Source of the DNA: an uncultured beta proteobacterium
GTDB lineage: Bacteria > Pseudomonadota > Gammaproteobacteria > Burkholderiales > Rhodocyclaceae
DNA: 10,997 nt
Direction: 5' to 3'
Assembly: GCA_903930395.1 (NCBI GenBank)
Contig: CAIYYE010000605.1
Location: 1-10,997, forward strand
The position numbers and the translations under genes are program-made. The notes below the pieces were generated by a model. That model had not been told where the DNA came from and did not search any database. It saw only the letters and a list, made by a program, of their open reading frames with translations. Below, piece by piece: positions 1-8,683 of the stretch (its first letter is position 1; every line of letters begins with the position of its first letter).

Positions 1-1977
1 CAGCTTGGGGCTGGCATATTCCTGACGGCCTGGACCTTGCTCCTGATGGGTGCTGTCATGTTGGCCATGCGCAACATGGACTGGGTGCCGACCAACCTGC
101 TGACCACCTATGGCATACAGATCGGTTCCGCCTTTGAGATGCTGCTTTTCTCCTTTGCGCTGGCCAACCGCATTCACGCCTTGCGCCGTGACAAGGAGCT
201 GGCCCAGGCCGAGGCACTGAGTGCCGAACGAATCGCCCGAGAGGCGCTGGAACGCTCCGAAAAGGAACTTGAAGCACGCATCGTCGAACGTACGGCAGAA
301 CTGGCCACCAGCACGGAGCAATCGCGCCAGCTCGCCGCCCTGCTTCGCCTGATGTGCGACAACGTTCCCGACATGATCTGGGCAAAAGATCTCGAAAAAC
401 GCTACCTGTTCGCCAACAGGGCCATCTGCGATGAACTCCTGATCGCCCGCGACACCGACGAGCCTGTCGGCAAGAACGACCTCTTCTTTGCCCTCCGCCA
501 GCGTGCCAGCCATCCCGATGATCCGGCCTGGCACACCTTCGGCGAGCTTTGTCAGGACAGCGACAGCATCACGCTCGAACGCGGCCAGCCGTCGTCGTTC
601 GAGGAATTCGGCAACGTCAAGGGTACCCATCTTTGCCTGGAAGTGCGCAAGGCGCCGTTCTATGACGAAAATGGCAAGCTCATCGGCACCGTAGGCTCCG
701 GGCGCAACATCACCGAGCGCAAGCAGATCGAGAACGAGTTGGCGCGACACCGCGACCATCTTGAAAAACTGGTCGAAGAACGAACCGCCGCCCTGTCCAT
801 CGCCAAGGAGGCCGCCGAGTCGGCCAATCGTGCGAAGAGCACCTTCCTCGCCAACATGAGCCATGAGCTGCGCACGCCGATGAACGGCATCATGGGCATG
901 ACCACCCTGGCCCTGCGCCGTGCCACTGATGCCGTCCAGATCGATCAGCTGAACAAGCTCAGGATGGCATCCGAGCATCTGCTCGGCATCATCAAGAATG
1001 TGCTGGACATCTCCAAGATCGAAGCCGAACGCATGGAACTCGACCTCGTCGATTTCGATTTATCGACGCTTCTCGGCACCCTGGAATTGCAGGCAAGCAC
1101 GGCGGCTCACGAAAAAGGGCTGCCCCTGGAAATCAGTTGGCCATCCAGCCTGCCCGGCAAGTTCAGGGGAGATGCAATCCGCCTGGGGCAGATCCTGCTC
1201 AATCTGACCAGCAACGCCATCAAATTCACAGACAGCGGCGTGATTACCGTCTCCGCACAACTGGTTGAAGACAGCCCGCAGGCGGCCTTGGTTCACTTCG
1301 AGGTGCGCGATACCGGCATCGGCATCGCAGCCGAAGATCAGCCGCGACTGTTCAATGCCTTCGAGCAGGCCGATAGTTCGACCACCCGAAAATATGGTGG
1401 CACGGGACTGGGGCTGGCGATCTGCAAGCGCCTTGTCCAGCTCATGGGCGGCAGCATCGGGGTCGATAGCCAGCCCGGCGCAGGCAGCACTTTCTGGTTC
1501 GCTGTCCGGCTCGAAAAGGTGCTCGATTCCACGGTCATCACCAGTGAATTGCCGCCGACCATTGAAGAAAGACTGCAGGCCGCCCATGCCGGGGCGCGCA
1601 TCCTGCTCGCCGAAGATGAACCGATCAATCAGGCGGTAGCCCGGGAGTTGCTGGAATCCGTCGGCCTCGTCGTCGACATCGCCAATGATGGCGTCGAAGC
1701 CGTCGCCATGTTCAAACAATCCGACTACCGGCTGGTTCTGCTCGACTTGCGCATGCCGAACATGAACGGCATCGAGGCGGCCAGGGCCATCCGTGCCATC
1801 CCCGGTGGAGAAAGCATCCCGCTCCTCGCCCTGACCGCCAATGCATTTTCCGACGACAAGGCACAGTGCCTGGCCGCCGGCATTGATGAACATATCGGCA
1901 AACCGGTCAAGCCCGAAGTGCTGTTCACGACCCTCTTCAAATGGCTATCGGGGTCAAGGCAGGCAACAGGAAACTGA
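1..1977 (+). CDS. Hybrid sensor histidine kinase, 7TMR-DISM/PAS/HisKA/HATPase/REC (5' end outside window)
   Basis: An inner-membrane hybrid kinase that autophosphorylates on His and passes phosphate to its own receiver. The frame is open from base 1, so the N-terminus lies upstream; 658 residues are visible (numbered here from base 1). Residues about 3-23 and 38-57 are hydrophobic, and the stretch through [19 protein letters not shown] is typical of the end of a 7TMR-DISM membrane domain. A coiled coil (about 60-105), a PAS domain (about 115-240, ending in the typical GRNITERKQ) and a second coil follow. HisKA has NMSHELRTP with the phospho-acceptor His288; the ATPase domain shows the N box around N401-N405, DTGIGI at 437-442 and GGTGLGLAI. 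The C-terminal REC has EDE, the acceptor Asp582 in LLDLRMP and Lys634 in GKPVKP. No HPt or DNA-binding output domain is present, so a separate partner is expected. The first in-frame alternative start seen (TTG at 37) is an artefact of the window edge. Its signal is unknown; menB follows 55 nt downstream on the same strand. Confidence 0.92.
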   Translation, partial: QLGAGIFLTAWTLLLMGAVMLAMRNMDWVPTNLLTTYGIQIGSAFEMLLFSFALANRIHALRRDKELAQAEALSAERIAREALERSEKELEARIVERTAELATSTEQSRQLAALLRLMCDNVPDMIWAKDLEKRYLFANRAICDELLIARDTDEPVGKNDLFFALRQRASHPDDPAWHTFGELCQDSDSITLERGQPSSFEEFGNVKGTHLCLEVRKAPFYDENGKLIGTVGSGRNITERKQIENELARHRDHLEKLVEERTAALSIAKEAAESANRAKSTFLANMSHELRTPMNGIMGMTTLALRRATDAVQIDQLNKLRMASEHLLGIIKNVLDISKIEAERMELDLVDFDLSTLLGTLELQASTAAHEKGLPLEISWPSSLPGKFRGDAIRLGQILLNLTSNAIKFTDSGVITVSAQLVEDSPQAALVHFEVRDTGIGIAAEDQPRLFNAFEQADSSTTRKYGGTGLGLAICKRLVQLMGGSIGVDSQPGAGSTFWFAVRLEKVLDSTVITSELPPTIEERLQAAHAGARILLAEDEPINQAVARELLESVGLVVDIANDGVEAVAMFKQSDYRLVLLDLRMPNMNGIEAARAIRAIPGGESIPLLALTANAFSDDKAQCLAAGIDEHIGKPVKPEVLFTTLFKWLSGSRQATGN

Positions 1978-2003
1978 TCGGCTGCCGCGGCCCCCGCTAT
2001 ACT
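1975..2003 (+). promoter_or_regulatory. Candidate promoter for menBC
   Basis: In the 55-nt gap before menB, TATACT at 1998-2003 matches five of six bases of a sigma-70 -10 box. The -35 region (around 1974-1980, starting at the kinase stop codon) has only a central TGA in common with TTGACA. A start near 2010 would leave a leader of about 23 nt. Transcription from the kinase gene is an equally possible source for menBC. Confidence 0.3.
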
Positions 2004-2032
2004 TTGCCACTTCGCCATTCACCACCGCAAAC

Positions 2033-2857
2033 ATGACCGACCGCATCTGCTGGCAAAGCGCCCACACCTATGGCGATATCCTTTACGACACGGCCGAGGG
2101 CATCGCCAGAATCACGATCAACCGGCCCGAGCGCCGCAATGCCTTTCGCCCGGAAACCGTCAACGAACTGATCGATGCCTTTCACCGGGCACATCGTGAC
2201 AACAGCATCGGCGCCATCATTCTGACCGGCGCCGGGCATGAGGCCTTCTGTTCCGGTGGCGACCAGAAAGTACGTGGGGCTGAGGGATACATCGACGAAG
2301 GCGGCACACCCCACCTCAATGTCCTTGATTTGCAGATGCAGATTCGCCGTTTGCCCAAGCCGGTCGTCGCCATGGTTGCCGGTTTTGCCATCGGCGGCGG
2401 CCACGTCCTCCACCTCGTCTGCGACCTCTCGATTGCCGCCGACAACGCCCGCTTCGGCCAGACCGGGCCGCGCGTCGGCAGCTTCGATGCGGGCCTGGGT
2501 GCCGGTTTGATGGCGCGCACCATCGGCCTCAAGCGGGCCAAGGAAATCTGGCTGCTCTGCCGCCAGTACGACGCCGCCACGGCCCTGGACTGGGGGCTGG
2601 TCAATGCCGTCGTGCCTGTCGACAAGCTGGAAGAAGAAACCGTCAGCTGGTGCCGCGACATGCTCAAGCTGTCGCCCATGGCGCTGCGCATGATCAAGGC
2701 CGGCTTCAACGCCGACACCGACGGGCTGGCCGGCATCCAGGAACTGGCCGGCAACGCCACCGGCCTGTTCTACATGAGCGAGGAAGGCCAGGAAGGCCGC
2801 AATGCCTGGCTTGAACGCCGCCCACCCGATTTCGGCAAGTATCGCAAACGGCCGTGA
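2033..2857 (+). CDS. menB: 1,4-dihydroxy-2-naphthoyl-CoA synthase MenB
   Basis: Crotonase-fold enzyme that closes the second ring of the menaquinone head group, turning o-succinylbenzoyl-CoA into 1,4-dihydroxy-2-naphthoyl-CoA in the cytoplasm. The 274-residue protein follows E. coli MenB closely from memory: [11 protein letters not shown] (30-40), [11 protein letters not shown] (72-82), IGGGHVLH (120-127) for the oxyanion region, [14 protein letters not shown] (141-154), CRQYDA, and an [16 protein letters not shown] tail. These strings separate MenB from ordinary enoyl-CoA hydratases. The Gln-Thr-Gly at 143-145 is the pattern of the bicarbonate-dependent MenB class. The frame is open upstream to 1841, but that extension overlaps the kinase gene and is not MenB-like, so the ATG at 2033 is chosen even though no Shine-Dalgarno is visible. 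It overlaps menC by four bases. Confidence 0.95.
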   Translation: MTDRICWQSAHTYGDILYDTAEGIARITINRPERRNAFRPETVNELIDAFHRAHRDNSIGAIILTGAGHEAFCSGGDQKVRGAEGYIDEGGTPHLNVLDLQMQIRRLPKPVVAMVAGFAIGGGHVLHLVCDLSIAADNARFGQTGPRVGSFDAGLGAGLMARTIGLKRAKEIWLLCRQYDAATALDWGLVNAVVPVDKLEEETVSWCRDMLKLSPMALRMIKAGFNADTDGLAGIQELAGNATGLFYMSEEGQEGRNAWLERRPPDFGKYRKRP

Positions 2858-3810
2858 AACTCGTCACCGCCGACTGGCTGCCCTACACCCTGCCGCTCAG
2901 TCGCCCGTGGCAGACCAGCCGCGGTGAAATCGATGAGCGCCACGGCCGCCTGTTTCGCCTGCAATCGGCGGATGGCCTGACTGGCTGGGGCGACTGCGCC
3001 CCCCTTCCCGACTTCGGCGTGACCGAGACAGCGGCCACGGCCTTCGCCGAAGAAACGGCGCAACTTGACCTGGTCGCCCAGCAAGCCGGCCTGCCGCTCA
3101 ATGCCTGGCTGAGCGGCGAGCCAGCGATCAGCCGGATTGCCGTCAACCAGAATTGCGGAGCGATTCTGACCATCACCCCCGACCTGCTTGAAGCCGCCGC
3201 CGGGGCAGGTTTTTCCATGGTCAAACTGAAACTCGGGGTGCATCCAGTCGCCGATGAAATCGCTGCCCTGCACCAACTGGCCAGCCATCTCCCGGCCTCA
3301 TTGCGCCTGCGCCTCGATGCCAACCGCGCCTGGCGCTTCGCCGATGCACTATCGTTCATCGCGGCCTGCGCCGGCCTGCCGGTCGAAGGTCTGGAGGAGC
3401 CCTTGGCCGAACCGACGCCTGCCTTGCTGGCAAAATTGCAGGCGGAGGCCGCCTTCCCGCTGGCTATCGATGAATCGGTCGACCTGCTTGACCGAGACTT
3501 CTTCCACCACCCGCCAGTGGGTCGTATCGTCATCAAGCCGGCCCGCCATGGCAGCCTCCTTGCCTGCGTCGAACTGGCCTTGCGCGCCCGCGCTTCGCGG
3601 GTCGAGGTGATCGTCACCTCCAGCCTGGAAAGCGCCTGCGGCCTGCTCGCTTGCGCCCATCTGGCTGCCGCCGTGGCGCCGGATGCCGTTCACGGGCTGG
3701 CGACGGCTGACTGGATGGTTACGGATACCGGCACGACACCTGTCGTCACCAAGGGTTACATACTACTGCCGCACTTCCCCGGCCTCGGCTTTCAGCCCGT
3801 CAGGCCATAA
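2854..3810 (+). CDS. menC: o-succinylbenzoate synthase MenC
   Basis: Enolase-superfamily dehydratase that converts SHCHC to o-succinylbenzoate in menaquinone synthesis, two steps before MenB (the ligase MenE acts between them and is not in the window). The 318 residues show the complete superfamily active site: KLKLG with Lys124/Lys126, metal ligand Asp155 in LDANRAW, the EEP motif at 181-183, Asp206 in DES, and Lys228 in VIKPAR. The late TSSLES (255-260) followed by [11 protein letters not shown] is characteristic of MenC rather than dipeptide epimerases. The start is GTG at 2854, inside the menB stop (GTGA overlap), with no clear ribosome binding site. Translation is therefore probably coupled to menB. 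Length is normal for proteobacterial MenC (about 320). The next gene is convergent, only 6 nt away, so the men unit ends here. Confidence 0.92.
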   Translation: MKLVTADWLPYTLPLSRPWQTSRGEIDERHGRLFRLQSADGLTGWGDCAPLPDFGVTETAATAFAEETAQLDLVAQQAGLPLNAWLSGEPAISRIAVNQNCGAILTITPDLLEAAAGAGFSMVKLKLGVHPVADEIAALHQLASHLPASLRLRLDANRAWRFADALSFIAACAGLPVEGLEEPLAEPTPALLAKLQAEAAFPLAIDESVDLLDRDFFHHPPVGRIVIKPARHGSLLACVELALRARASRVEVIVTSSLESACGLLACAHLAAAVAPDAVHGLATADWMVTDTGTTPVVTKGYILLPHFPGLGFQPVRP

Positions 3811-3816
3811 GCCCGG

Positions 3817-4362
3817 CTACAGCCCAAGGCGGCCCTGGGTCGTAAATACCTTGTCGGCAACCCCATGTCCGATCGCTTCGAGCTGATCGAATAAGCCGGA
3901 GGCGAAACCGCTCAGCCTGACCCCGGTCTGTTCCACCCAGAAGCGGGCTACTTCGCCCGGCTTCAGCGGGCGACTGCTCCCGTCTGGCAGGCACAGGCTG
4001 GCCTCGAAACTGCCCAGCCAATGATCGCCGGGCGCATAACGCGAACCAAGGTACTGAATCTCGGCGACCGCCTCCGGCGCCTCGAGCGACGACCACAAGC
4101 CAAGCGCATTGCACATGAAGGCCGTCCCGTCGGGTAGTGGGATGCACGATGCCGAGCGTTTTTCCTGATGCTGGAAATTCAGGCTGAAGCAAAGCGTCGC
4201 CAGGCCCTTTTCAGACAAGGCCGGCAGCACGCGATGCGCAATCAGCCAGGAGTCGATGGCGCTGTTTCCATCCATGATCAACTTGGCGAGATCAACGCCA
4301 TGTCTTGACCTGGCAAGCAATTCAGCAGCGCTTTGAGGCCAATCGAAGGACAAGGTACTCAA
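3817..4362 (-). CDS. Conserved-looking hypothetical protein, 181 residues
   Basis: I do not recognise the family. The protein is soluble in appearance, with no signal peptide and no membrane segment. An N-terminal helical part (SAAELLARSRHGVDLAKLI) precedes a mixed part rich in Gly, Trp and Leu (WSSLEAPEAVAEIQYLGSRY, DHWLGSFEASLCLPDGS). It contains four cysteines without a paired metal motif. The start is TTG at 4362: it is the first start-like codon after the in-frame stop at 4402-4404, and GGAG lies 7 nt before it on the minus strand. The next in-frame Met is residue 30. Codon use and GC are like the neighbouring genes and the reading frame is intact, which argues for a real gene. It converges on menC with a 6-nt gap and no terminator-like hairpin with a T tract. 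It diverges from kdpD. No function can be assigned. Confidence 0.75.
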   Translation of the reverse strand: MSTLSFDWPQSAAELLARSRHGVDLAKLIMDGNSAIDSWLIAHRVLPALSEKGLATLCFSLNFQHQEKRSASCIPLPDGTAFMCNALGLWSSLEAPEAVAEIQYLGSRYAPGDHWLGSFEASLCLPDGSSRPLKPGEVARFWVEQTGVRLSGFASGLFDQLEAIGHGVADKVFTTQGRLGL

Positions 4363-4462
4363 TGGAAAACTCCGGCTTGCGATATGAAATATCCGTGCAT
4401 TTTAGTCCCTGATTTTGGGCACGCCGGAGAAGTCATCCCGGAAAGCTTGAGAGGCGCGAACT

Positions 4463-4511
4463 TTTACAACATTTTTACGCGGCAATGGCGAGAATATTCA
4501 GCGTTTATAGA
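4463..4511 (+). promoter_or_regulatory. Candidate KdpE box and promoter for kdpD-kdpE-kup
   Basis: TTTACA (4463-4468), five bases, then TTTACG (4474-4479) form a direct repeat with an 11-bp period, the layout bound by tandem OmpR/PhoB-type regulators. From memory, the E. coli KdpE site is TTTATA-N5-TTTACA, so the match is close. A -10-like TATAGA lies at 4506-4511; the start would then be near 4518 and the box would span about -55 to -39, suited to activation. No good -35 is seen. The rest of the 4363-4531 gap is AT-richer than its surroundings and shows nothing else convincing, apart from a weak TAAAAT on the minus strand (4399-4404) that could serve the divergent gene. Confidence 0.45.
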
Positions 4512-4531
4512 TGCGATCACCTAGGCTGGAA

Positions 4532-6091
4532 ATGTCCTGCTGCAGAAAGAAAACCATGACTAGCGAATATCCTGTGGATGCGCCATTTTCGGAGAAGTTA
4601 AAGTCTTCGCAGCGCCTGCTGCTGACGGTTGCGGCCTGCACCGCGACAACGCTCCTGGCGACGCCACTGCTCGGCCATCTCGACCTGGCCAATATCGTCA
4701 TGCTTTTCCTGCTGACCGTATTGCTGGTGGCGATCACCCTTGGGCGCAGTGCTGCTGTGCTGGCATCGATCCTCAGTGTGCTTCTCTTCGATATCTTTTT
4801 CGTCCCGCCGCGCTTTTCCCTGGCAGTTGAAAACATCCAGTATCTGATCACCTTTTCCGTCATGCTGGCTACCGGTCTGATCACCGGCCAACTGGCTGCC
4901 GGCCTGAAGCAGAAGGCGCGCGAGGCACAGATGCGCGAGCGGCGTACGCGGGCACTGTATGACGCCGCCCGAATGCTGGCCGGCGCCCTGACCCAGGCCC
5001 AGGTCGTCGACATTGCCCAAAGCTTCACGCACGAGCAGCTCGAGGCTGATTCGCTCATTCTGTTGCCCGAAGATCATGCTCATCCAGTCGTCGCGGCAGC
5101 CGGCACACCCTGCAAGATTGACCCGCTGCTGGCCAGGATTGCCGAAGACAGCGGCACGACGGTCCGCAATCACGAGCTCTCCGGCAGCGGCTATGCGGCA
5201 CTTTACCTGCCGCTCCGCGCATCCATGCGAACCCGTGGCGTCCTCGCCATCGCTTTCCGGACAGATGTACCGAGTGTGGCAGACGACGATGTCGCCCTGC
5301 TTGAGGCCCTGGCTTCGCTGATCGGCATTGCCCTTGAGCGTCTTCATTACGTCGATGTGGCCCAGTCAACGCAGCTCAAGATGGTTTCCGAACGACTGCG
5401 CAGTTCCATCCTTTCAGCGCTTTCCCACGACTTGCGGACCCCCCTGACGGCACTGGTCGGGCTGGCCGATTCGCTCTTCCTGATCAAGCCCCCCTTGCCG
5501 ACCGTGGCGCTGGAAAGTGCCCAGTCCATGCATGAACAGGCCGCCCGTCTGGCCAATCTGGTCGGCAACTTGCTCGACATGGCGCGCCTCAATGCGGGTG
5601 AAATCAATCTGCGCCGCGAATGGCAACCGCTGGAGGAAGTGATCGGCGCCAGCATCAAGCTCATCGGCAGCGCGCTCGTTGCCCACCCGGTCAAGGTGAG
5701 CTTGCCGGCGGATCTGCCACTGCTCGAATTCGATGCGGTATTGCTCGAGCGGGTTTTCTGCAACCTGCTTGAAAACGCCGCCAAATACGCACCGGCCAAT
5801 ACCAACCTGGACGTCGTCGCCCGCCTGGCGGGTGACTATGTCGAGGTTGAGGTAGGTGACCGTGGCCCGGGGTTTGCAAGCGACAACAATGATCGACTGT
5901 TCGACATGTTCGTACGTGACGAGAGCGTCGCCGGCAAACCGGGCACCGGCCTCGGGCTGGCCATCTGCCGGGCCATCGTCGAGGCGCATGGCGGCACGAT
6001 CCACGCTGCAAACCGCCCGCAAGGTGGCGCCCGCATCAGTTTCACGCTGCCCCGCGGCACGCCGCCCATCCTTGAGGAGGAAAGCGTATGA
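4532..6091 (+). CDS. kdpD: Short KdpD-like sensor histidine kinase (DUF4118-GAF-HisKA-HATPase)
   Basis: Membrane sensor kinase, presumed partner of KdpE in the potassium/turgor response. With the start at 4532 it has 519 residues; full KdpD is about 890. Present are the four-helix KdpD membrane domain (about 28-48, 52-70, 74-92, 104-121, with the KdpD-like FDIFFVPPRFS), a positive cluster just after helix 4 (about 126-140), a GAF-like region (about 155-285), HisKA with His299 in LSHDLRTPL, and an ATPase domain (N box N411-N415, [14 protein letters not shown]). The N-terminal KdpD domain with its Walker motifs and the Usp domain are absent, and no remnant is visible upstream. Start choice is uncertain: ATG 4532 has AGG six bases ahead; ATG 4556 gives a more ordinary N-terminus (MTSEYP) but a poor site; ATG 4511 would coincide with the proposed -10. 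The gene ends in an ATGA overlap with kdpE, whose ribosome binding site is inside it. Confidence 0.88.
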   Translation: MSCCRKKTMTSEYPVDAPFSEKLKSSQRLLLTVAACTATTLLATPLLGHLDLANIVMLFLLTVLLVAITLGRSAAVLASILSVLLFDIFFVPPRFSLAVENIQYLITFSVMLATGLITGQLAAGLKQKAREAQMRERRTRALYDAARMLAGALTQAQVVDIAQSFTHEQLEADSLILLPEDHAHPVVAAAGTPCKIDPLLARIAEDSGTTVRNHELSGSGYAALYLPLRASMRTRGVLAIAFRTDVPSVADDDVALLEALASLIGIALERLHYVDVAQSTQLKMVSERLRSSILSALSHDLRTPLTALVGLADSLFLIKPPLPTVALESAQSMHEQAARLANLVGNLLDMARLNAGEINLRREWQPLEEVIGASIKLIGSALVAHPVKVSLPADLPLLEFDAVLLERVFCNLLENAAKYAPANTNLDVVARLAGDYVEVEVGDRGPGFASDNNDRLFDMFVRDESVAGKPGTGLGLAICRAIVEAHGGTIHAANRPQGGARISFTLPRGTPPILEEESV

Positions 6092-6780
6092 ATACGCCCA
6101 AACCCAGGGTGCTGCTGATCGAGGATGAAAAGACCATACGCCGCTTCGTCCGGGTCGCGATCGAGGAAGAAGGGTGCTCGGTGATCGAGGCGGAAACAAT
6201 CGCTGGCGGCCTGGTTGAAGCCGGGGTACAAAAGCCCGACCTGCTCATCCTTGATCTCGGCCTGCCGGACGGCAACGGCATCGACCTGATCCGCGACCTG
6301 CGCGGATGGTCGGAAGTGCCCATACTGATCCTCTCGGCCCGCACCCAGGAAAACGACAAGATCGATGCGCTCGATGCCGGTGCCGACGATTACCTGACCA
6401 AGCCGTTCAGTGTCGGCGAACTGCGTGCCCGCATTCGCGCCCTGCTCCGCCGGCGCCTCCGCAACGGTGACGGCGTCAGTCCCGTGGTCGAATTCGGCAA
6501 TGTCACCGTCGACCTGTCCCGACGCCTGGTGTTGCGCGGGGACGAAACCGTACATTTGACGCCCATCGAATATCGCCTGCTGGCCACCCTGCTTGGCCAC
6601 CCCGGCAAGGTGCTGACCCAACGCAATCTGCTGCGCGAGATCTGGGGGCCATCCTATGTCGAGAGCAGCCACTACCTGCGCGTCTATGTCGGCCACCTGC
6701 GCCAGAAACTTGAAATCGACCCGACCCAGCCCCGCCATTTCCTGACCGAAACCGGCGTCGGCTACCGCTTCCAGCCGTAA
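6088..6780 (+). CDS. kdpE: Response regulator KdpE (OmpR family)
   Basis: Cytoplasmic transcription factor phosphorylated by the upstream kinase. The 230 residues consist of a receiver (acidic pocket E12-D13, acceptor Asp56 in LILDLGLPDG, Lys105 in YLTKPF) and a winged-helix domain (about 130-230). The latter has the KdpE-like HLTPIEYRLLATLLGHPGKV, the recognition region QRNLLREIWGPSYVESSHYLRVYVGHLRQKLE and the terminal ETGVGYRFQP. These strings fit KdpE better than PhoB or OmpR. The ATG overlaps the kdpD stop (ATGA) and has a very strong site, GAGGAGG at 6074-6080, seven bases ahead. Expected targets are the repeat at 4463-4479, and hence its own operon including kup. The kdpFABC pump genes that KdpE normally controls are not in the window. 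Confidence 0.93.
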   Translation: MNTPKPRVLLIEDEKTIRRFVRVAIEEEGCSVIEAETIAGGLVEAGVQKPDLLILDLGLPDGNGIDLIRDLRGWSEVPILILSARTQENDKIDALDAGADDYLTKPFSVGELRARIRALLRRRLRNGDGVSPVVEFGNVTVDLSRRLVLRGDETVHLTPIEYRLLATLLGHPGKVLTQRNLLREIWGPSYVESSHYLRVYVGHLRQKLEIDPTQPRHFLTETGVGYRFQP

Positions 6781-6788
6781 GGAAAATC

Positions 6789-8666
6789 ATGCATCTGAAA
6801 GATAACAAGCGCCTCGCCACGCTGACGCTGGCCGCCCTCGGCATCGTCTATGGCGACATCGGGACCAGTCCCCTCTACGCCATCAAGGAAGTTTTCGGCG
6901 GCACCCACCACCCGGTGCCGATCGCGCCGGACAACGTCCTCGGCGTGCTCTCGCTCTTTCTCTGGTCGCTGCTCGTCGTCGTTACGCTGAAGTACGTCTC
7001 CTTCATCATGCGCGCCAACAACAAGGGTGAAGGCGGCATCATCGCCCTGATGACACTGGCCCTGCACAAGGGCGACCCGGCCTCGAAAAGACATAAGGTG
7101 TTGATTGCCCTCGGCCTCTTCGGTGCCGCGCTGTTTTACGGCGACGGCGTGATCACGCCGGCCATTTCCGTCCTCTCGGCTGTTGAAGGCCTGGAACTGA
7201 TCACCCCGGCTTTCAAACCCTACATCCAGCCAATCACGCTGATCATCCTGGTCGGCCTGTTCTTCTTCCAACGTCGGGGAACGGCCAGCGTTGGCGCCCT
7301 GTTCGGGCCGATCATGCTGATCTGGTTTGCCGTGCTGGCCATCTTCGGCGGCATGTCCATCATCGAACACCCGGCAGTCCTGGCGGCGGTCAACCCCGTT
7401 TATGGCATCAACTTCCTGTTCGGCAACTCGGCGCTCGGTTTTTTTGCGCTGGGCGCTGTCGTCCTCTGCATCACCGGCGCCGAGGCGCTGTATGCCGACA
7501 TGGGCCATTTCGGGGCCAAGCCGATCCAGTATGCCTGGCTGGGCTACGTGCTGCCGGCATTGGTCATCAACTACTTCGGCCAGGGGGCGCTACTCCTCGA
7601 CAATCCGGAGGCGGTCACGAATCCCTTCTACCTGATGGCACCGGAATGGGCGATCTATCCGCTGGTCATCCTGTCCACGGTTGCCACCATCATCGCGTCG
7701 CAGGCGGTCATCTCCGGCGCCTTCTCGATCACCCAACAGGCCATTCAGCTCGGCTACACGCCGCGCCTTGAGATCCAGCACACCTCGGACCGCGAGATCG
7801 GCCAGATTTACCTGCCGGCGATCAACTGGCTGCTGCTCATCGCCATCATCGGCCTGGTCATCGGCTTTGGCAGTTCATCGAATCTCGCTGCGGCCTACGG
7901 TATCGCTGTGACCGGCACGATGCTGATCACCAACCTCCTGGCCATCGCCGTTGCCATCCGGCTCTGGGAATGGAGCCCCTGGCGCGCCGTCCTCGGGGCC
8001 CTGCCCTTCATTGTCATCGACCTCGGTTTCTTTCTCGCCAATTCGGTCAAGATTCCCGATGGCGGGTGGTTCCCGCTCGTCTTCGGGCTTGGCGTTTTCA
8101 TCCTGCTGACGACCTGGAAGCGTGGTCGCGAACTGCTCCACGAGCGCCTGGCTGCCGACGCGCTGGAACTCAAGCCCTTCATCGAAGACATGGCAGGCAG
8201 CGGTATCGAGCGCGTTCCCGGCACGGCCATCTTCATGACGCCGAATCCCGAAACGGTACCCCACGCCATGCTGCACAGTCTAAAACACTTCAAGACCCTG
8301 CACGAACAGGTGGTCATCCTCAGCGTCTCGGTTTTCGATGTCCCCTATGTACCGGATATCGACCGCATCGAAGTGCGCAAGCTGGCCGGCAATTTCTCGC
8401 AGGTCATCGTCCAGTACGGCTACAAGGATGAACCGGATATTCCAGCCGCCCTCGCCTTGTGCCGGAATGCCGGCTTGGATATCGAGATGATGGATACGTC
8501 ATTCTTCCTCGGCCGTGAAACACTCATCCCCAAGCTCGGCTCGGAAATGGCTTACTGGCGTGAACTGCTCTTCGTCGCCATGTTCCGCAACGCGGGCAGT
8601 GCTACGACTTATTTCAAGATCCCATCCAATCGCGTCGTCGAACTGGGCGCGCAGATCGTCTTGTAA
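6789..8666 (+). CDS. kup: Low-affinity potassium transporter Kup
   Basis: Inner-membrane potassium/proton symporter of the KUP/HAK/KT family. The 625 residues match the family length (E. coli 622). Signature strings are LGIVYGDIGTSPLYAIKE (17-34), RANNKGEGGI, LFYGDGVITPAISVLSAVEGLE, GAEALYADMGHFG, NYFGQGALLL, ASQAVISGAFS and SNLAAAYGIAVTGTM. About twelve hydrophobic helices lie within residues 10-445, followed by a cytoplasmic tail of about 180 residues that ends, as usual for the family, in NRVVELGAQIVL. Asp23, Asp119 and Glu232 fall where, by my recollection, E. coli Kup has the acidic residues D23, E116 and E229 needed for uptake. ATG 6789 follows the kdpE stop by 8 nt, with AAGGA (6779-6783) overlapping that stop, so kup is almost certainly in the kdpDE transcript. 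E. coli kup stands alone and is considered constitutive, so the linkage is unusual relative to that model. Confidence 0.96.
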   Translation: MHLKDNKRLATLTLAALGIVYGDIGTSPLYAIKEVFGGTHHPVPIAPDNVLGVLSLFLWSLLVVVTLKYVSFIMRANNKGEGGIIALMTLALHKGDPASKRHKVLIALGLFGAALFYGDGVITPAISVLSAVEGLELITPAFKPYIQPITLIILVGLFFFQRRGTASVGALFGPIMLIWFAVLAIFGGMSIIEHPAVLAAVNPVYGINFLFGNSALGFFALGAVVLCITGAEALYADMGHFGAKPIQYAWLGYVLPALVINYFGQGALLLDNPEAVTNPFYLMAPEWAIYPLVILSTVATIIASQAVISGAFSITQQAIQLGYTPRLEIQHTSDREIGQIYLPAINWLLLIAIIGLVIGFGSSSNLAAAYGIAVTGTMLITNLLAIAVAIRLWEWSPWRAVLGALPFIVIDLGFFLANSVKIPDGGWFPLVFGLGVFILLTTWKRGRELLHERLAADALELKPFIEDMAGSGIERVPGTAIFMTPNPETVPHAMLHSLKHFKTLHEQVVILSVSVFDVPYVPDIDRIEVRKLAGNFSQVIVQYGYKDEPDIPAALALCRNAGLDIEMMDTSFFLGRETLIPKLGSEMAYWRELLFVAMFRNAGSATTYFKIPSNRVVELGAQIVL

Positions 8667-8683
8667 AAGGACTGCGCAGCGTA

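Noticed and set aside
1060..1893. Long minus-strand open frame (277 codons) opposite the hybrid kinase
   Set aside because: It is antisense to well-conserved HisKA/ATPase/REC motifs and its translation resembles no protein; it reflects high GC at third positions.
1841..2032. N-terminal extension of menB from an upstream in-frame start
   Set aside because: It would overlap the kinase gene by over 130 bases in another frame and adds 64 residues with no MenB similarity.
2033..2857. Calling the crotonase-family protein a generic enoyl-CoA hydratase
   Set aside because: [21 protein letters not shown] and the [12 protein letters not shown] tail are specific for MenB, and menC follows directly.
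3823..3839. CCCAAGG-CGG-CCCTGGG hairpin at the menC/hypothetical junction as a terminator
   Set aside because: One mismatch in a short stem, no T run on either strand, and it lies within the coding end of the minus-strand gene.
4333..4524. 63-codon plus-strand frame upstream of kdpD, as a possible remnant of the missing KdpD N-terminal domain
   Set aside because: It shows no Walker motif or other KdpD-like string, and it overlaps the start of the divergent gene; it is intergenic noise.
6762..7508. 248-codon minus-strand frame opposite kup
   Set aside because: It is rich in Asp, Glu, Gln and Arg as expected from the antisense of hydrophobic codons, has no ribosome binding site, and lies over the conserved start of Kup.
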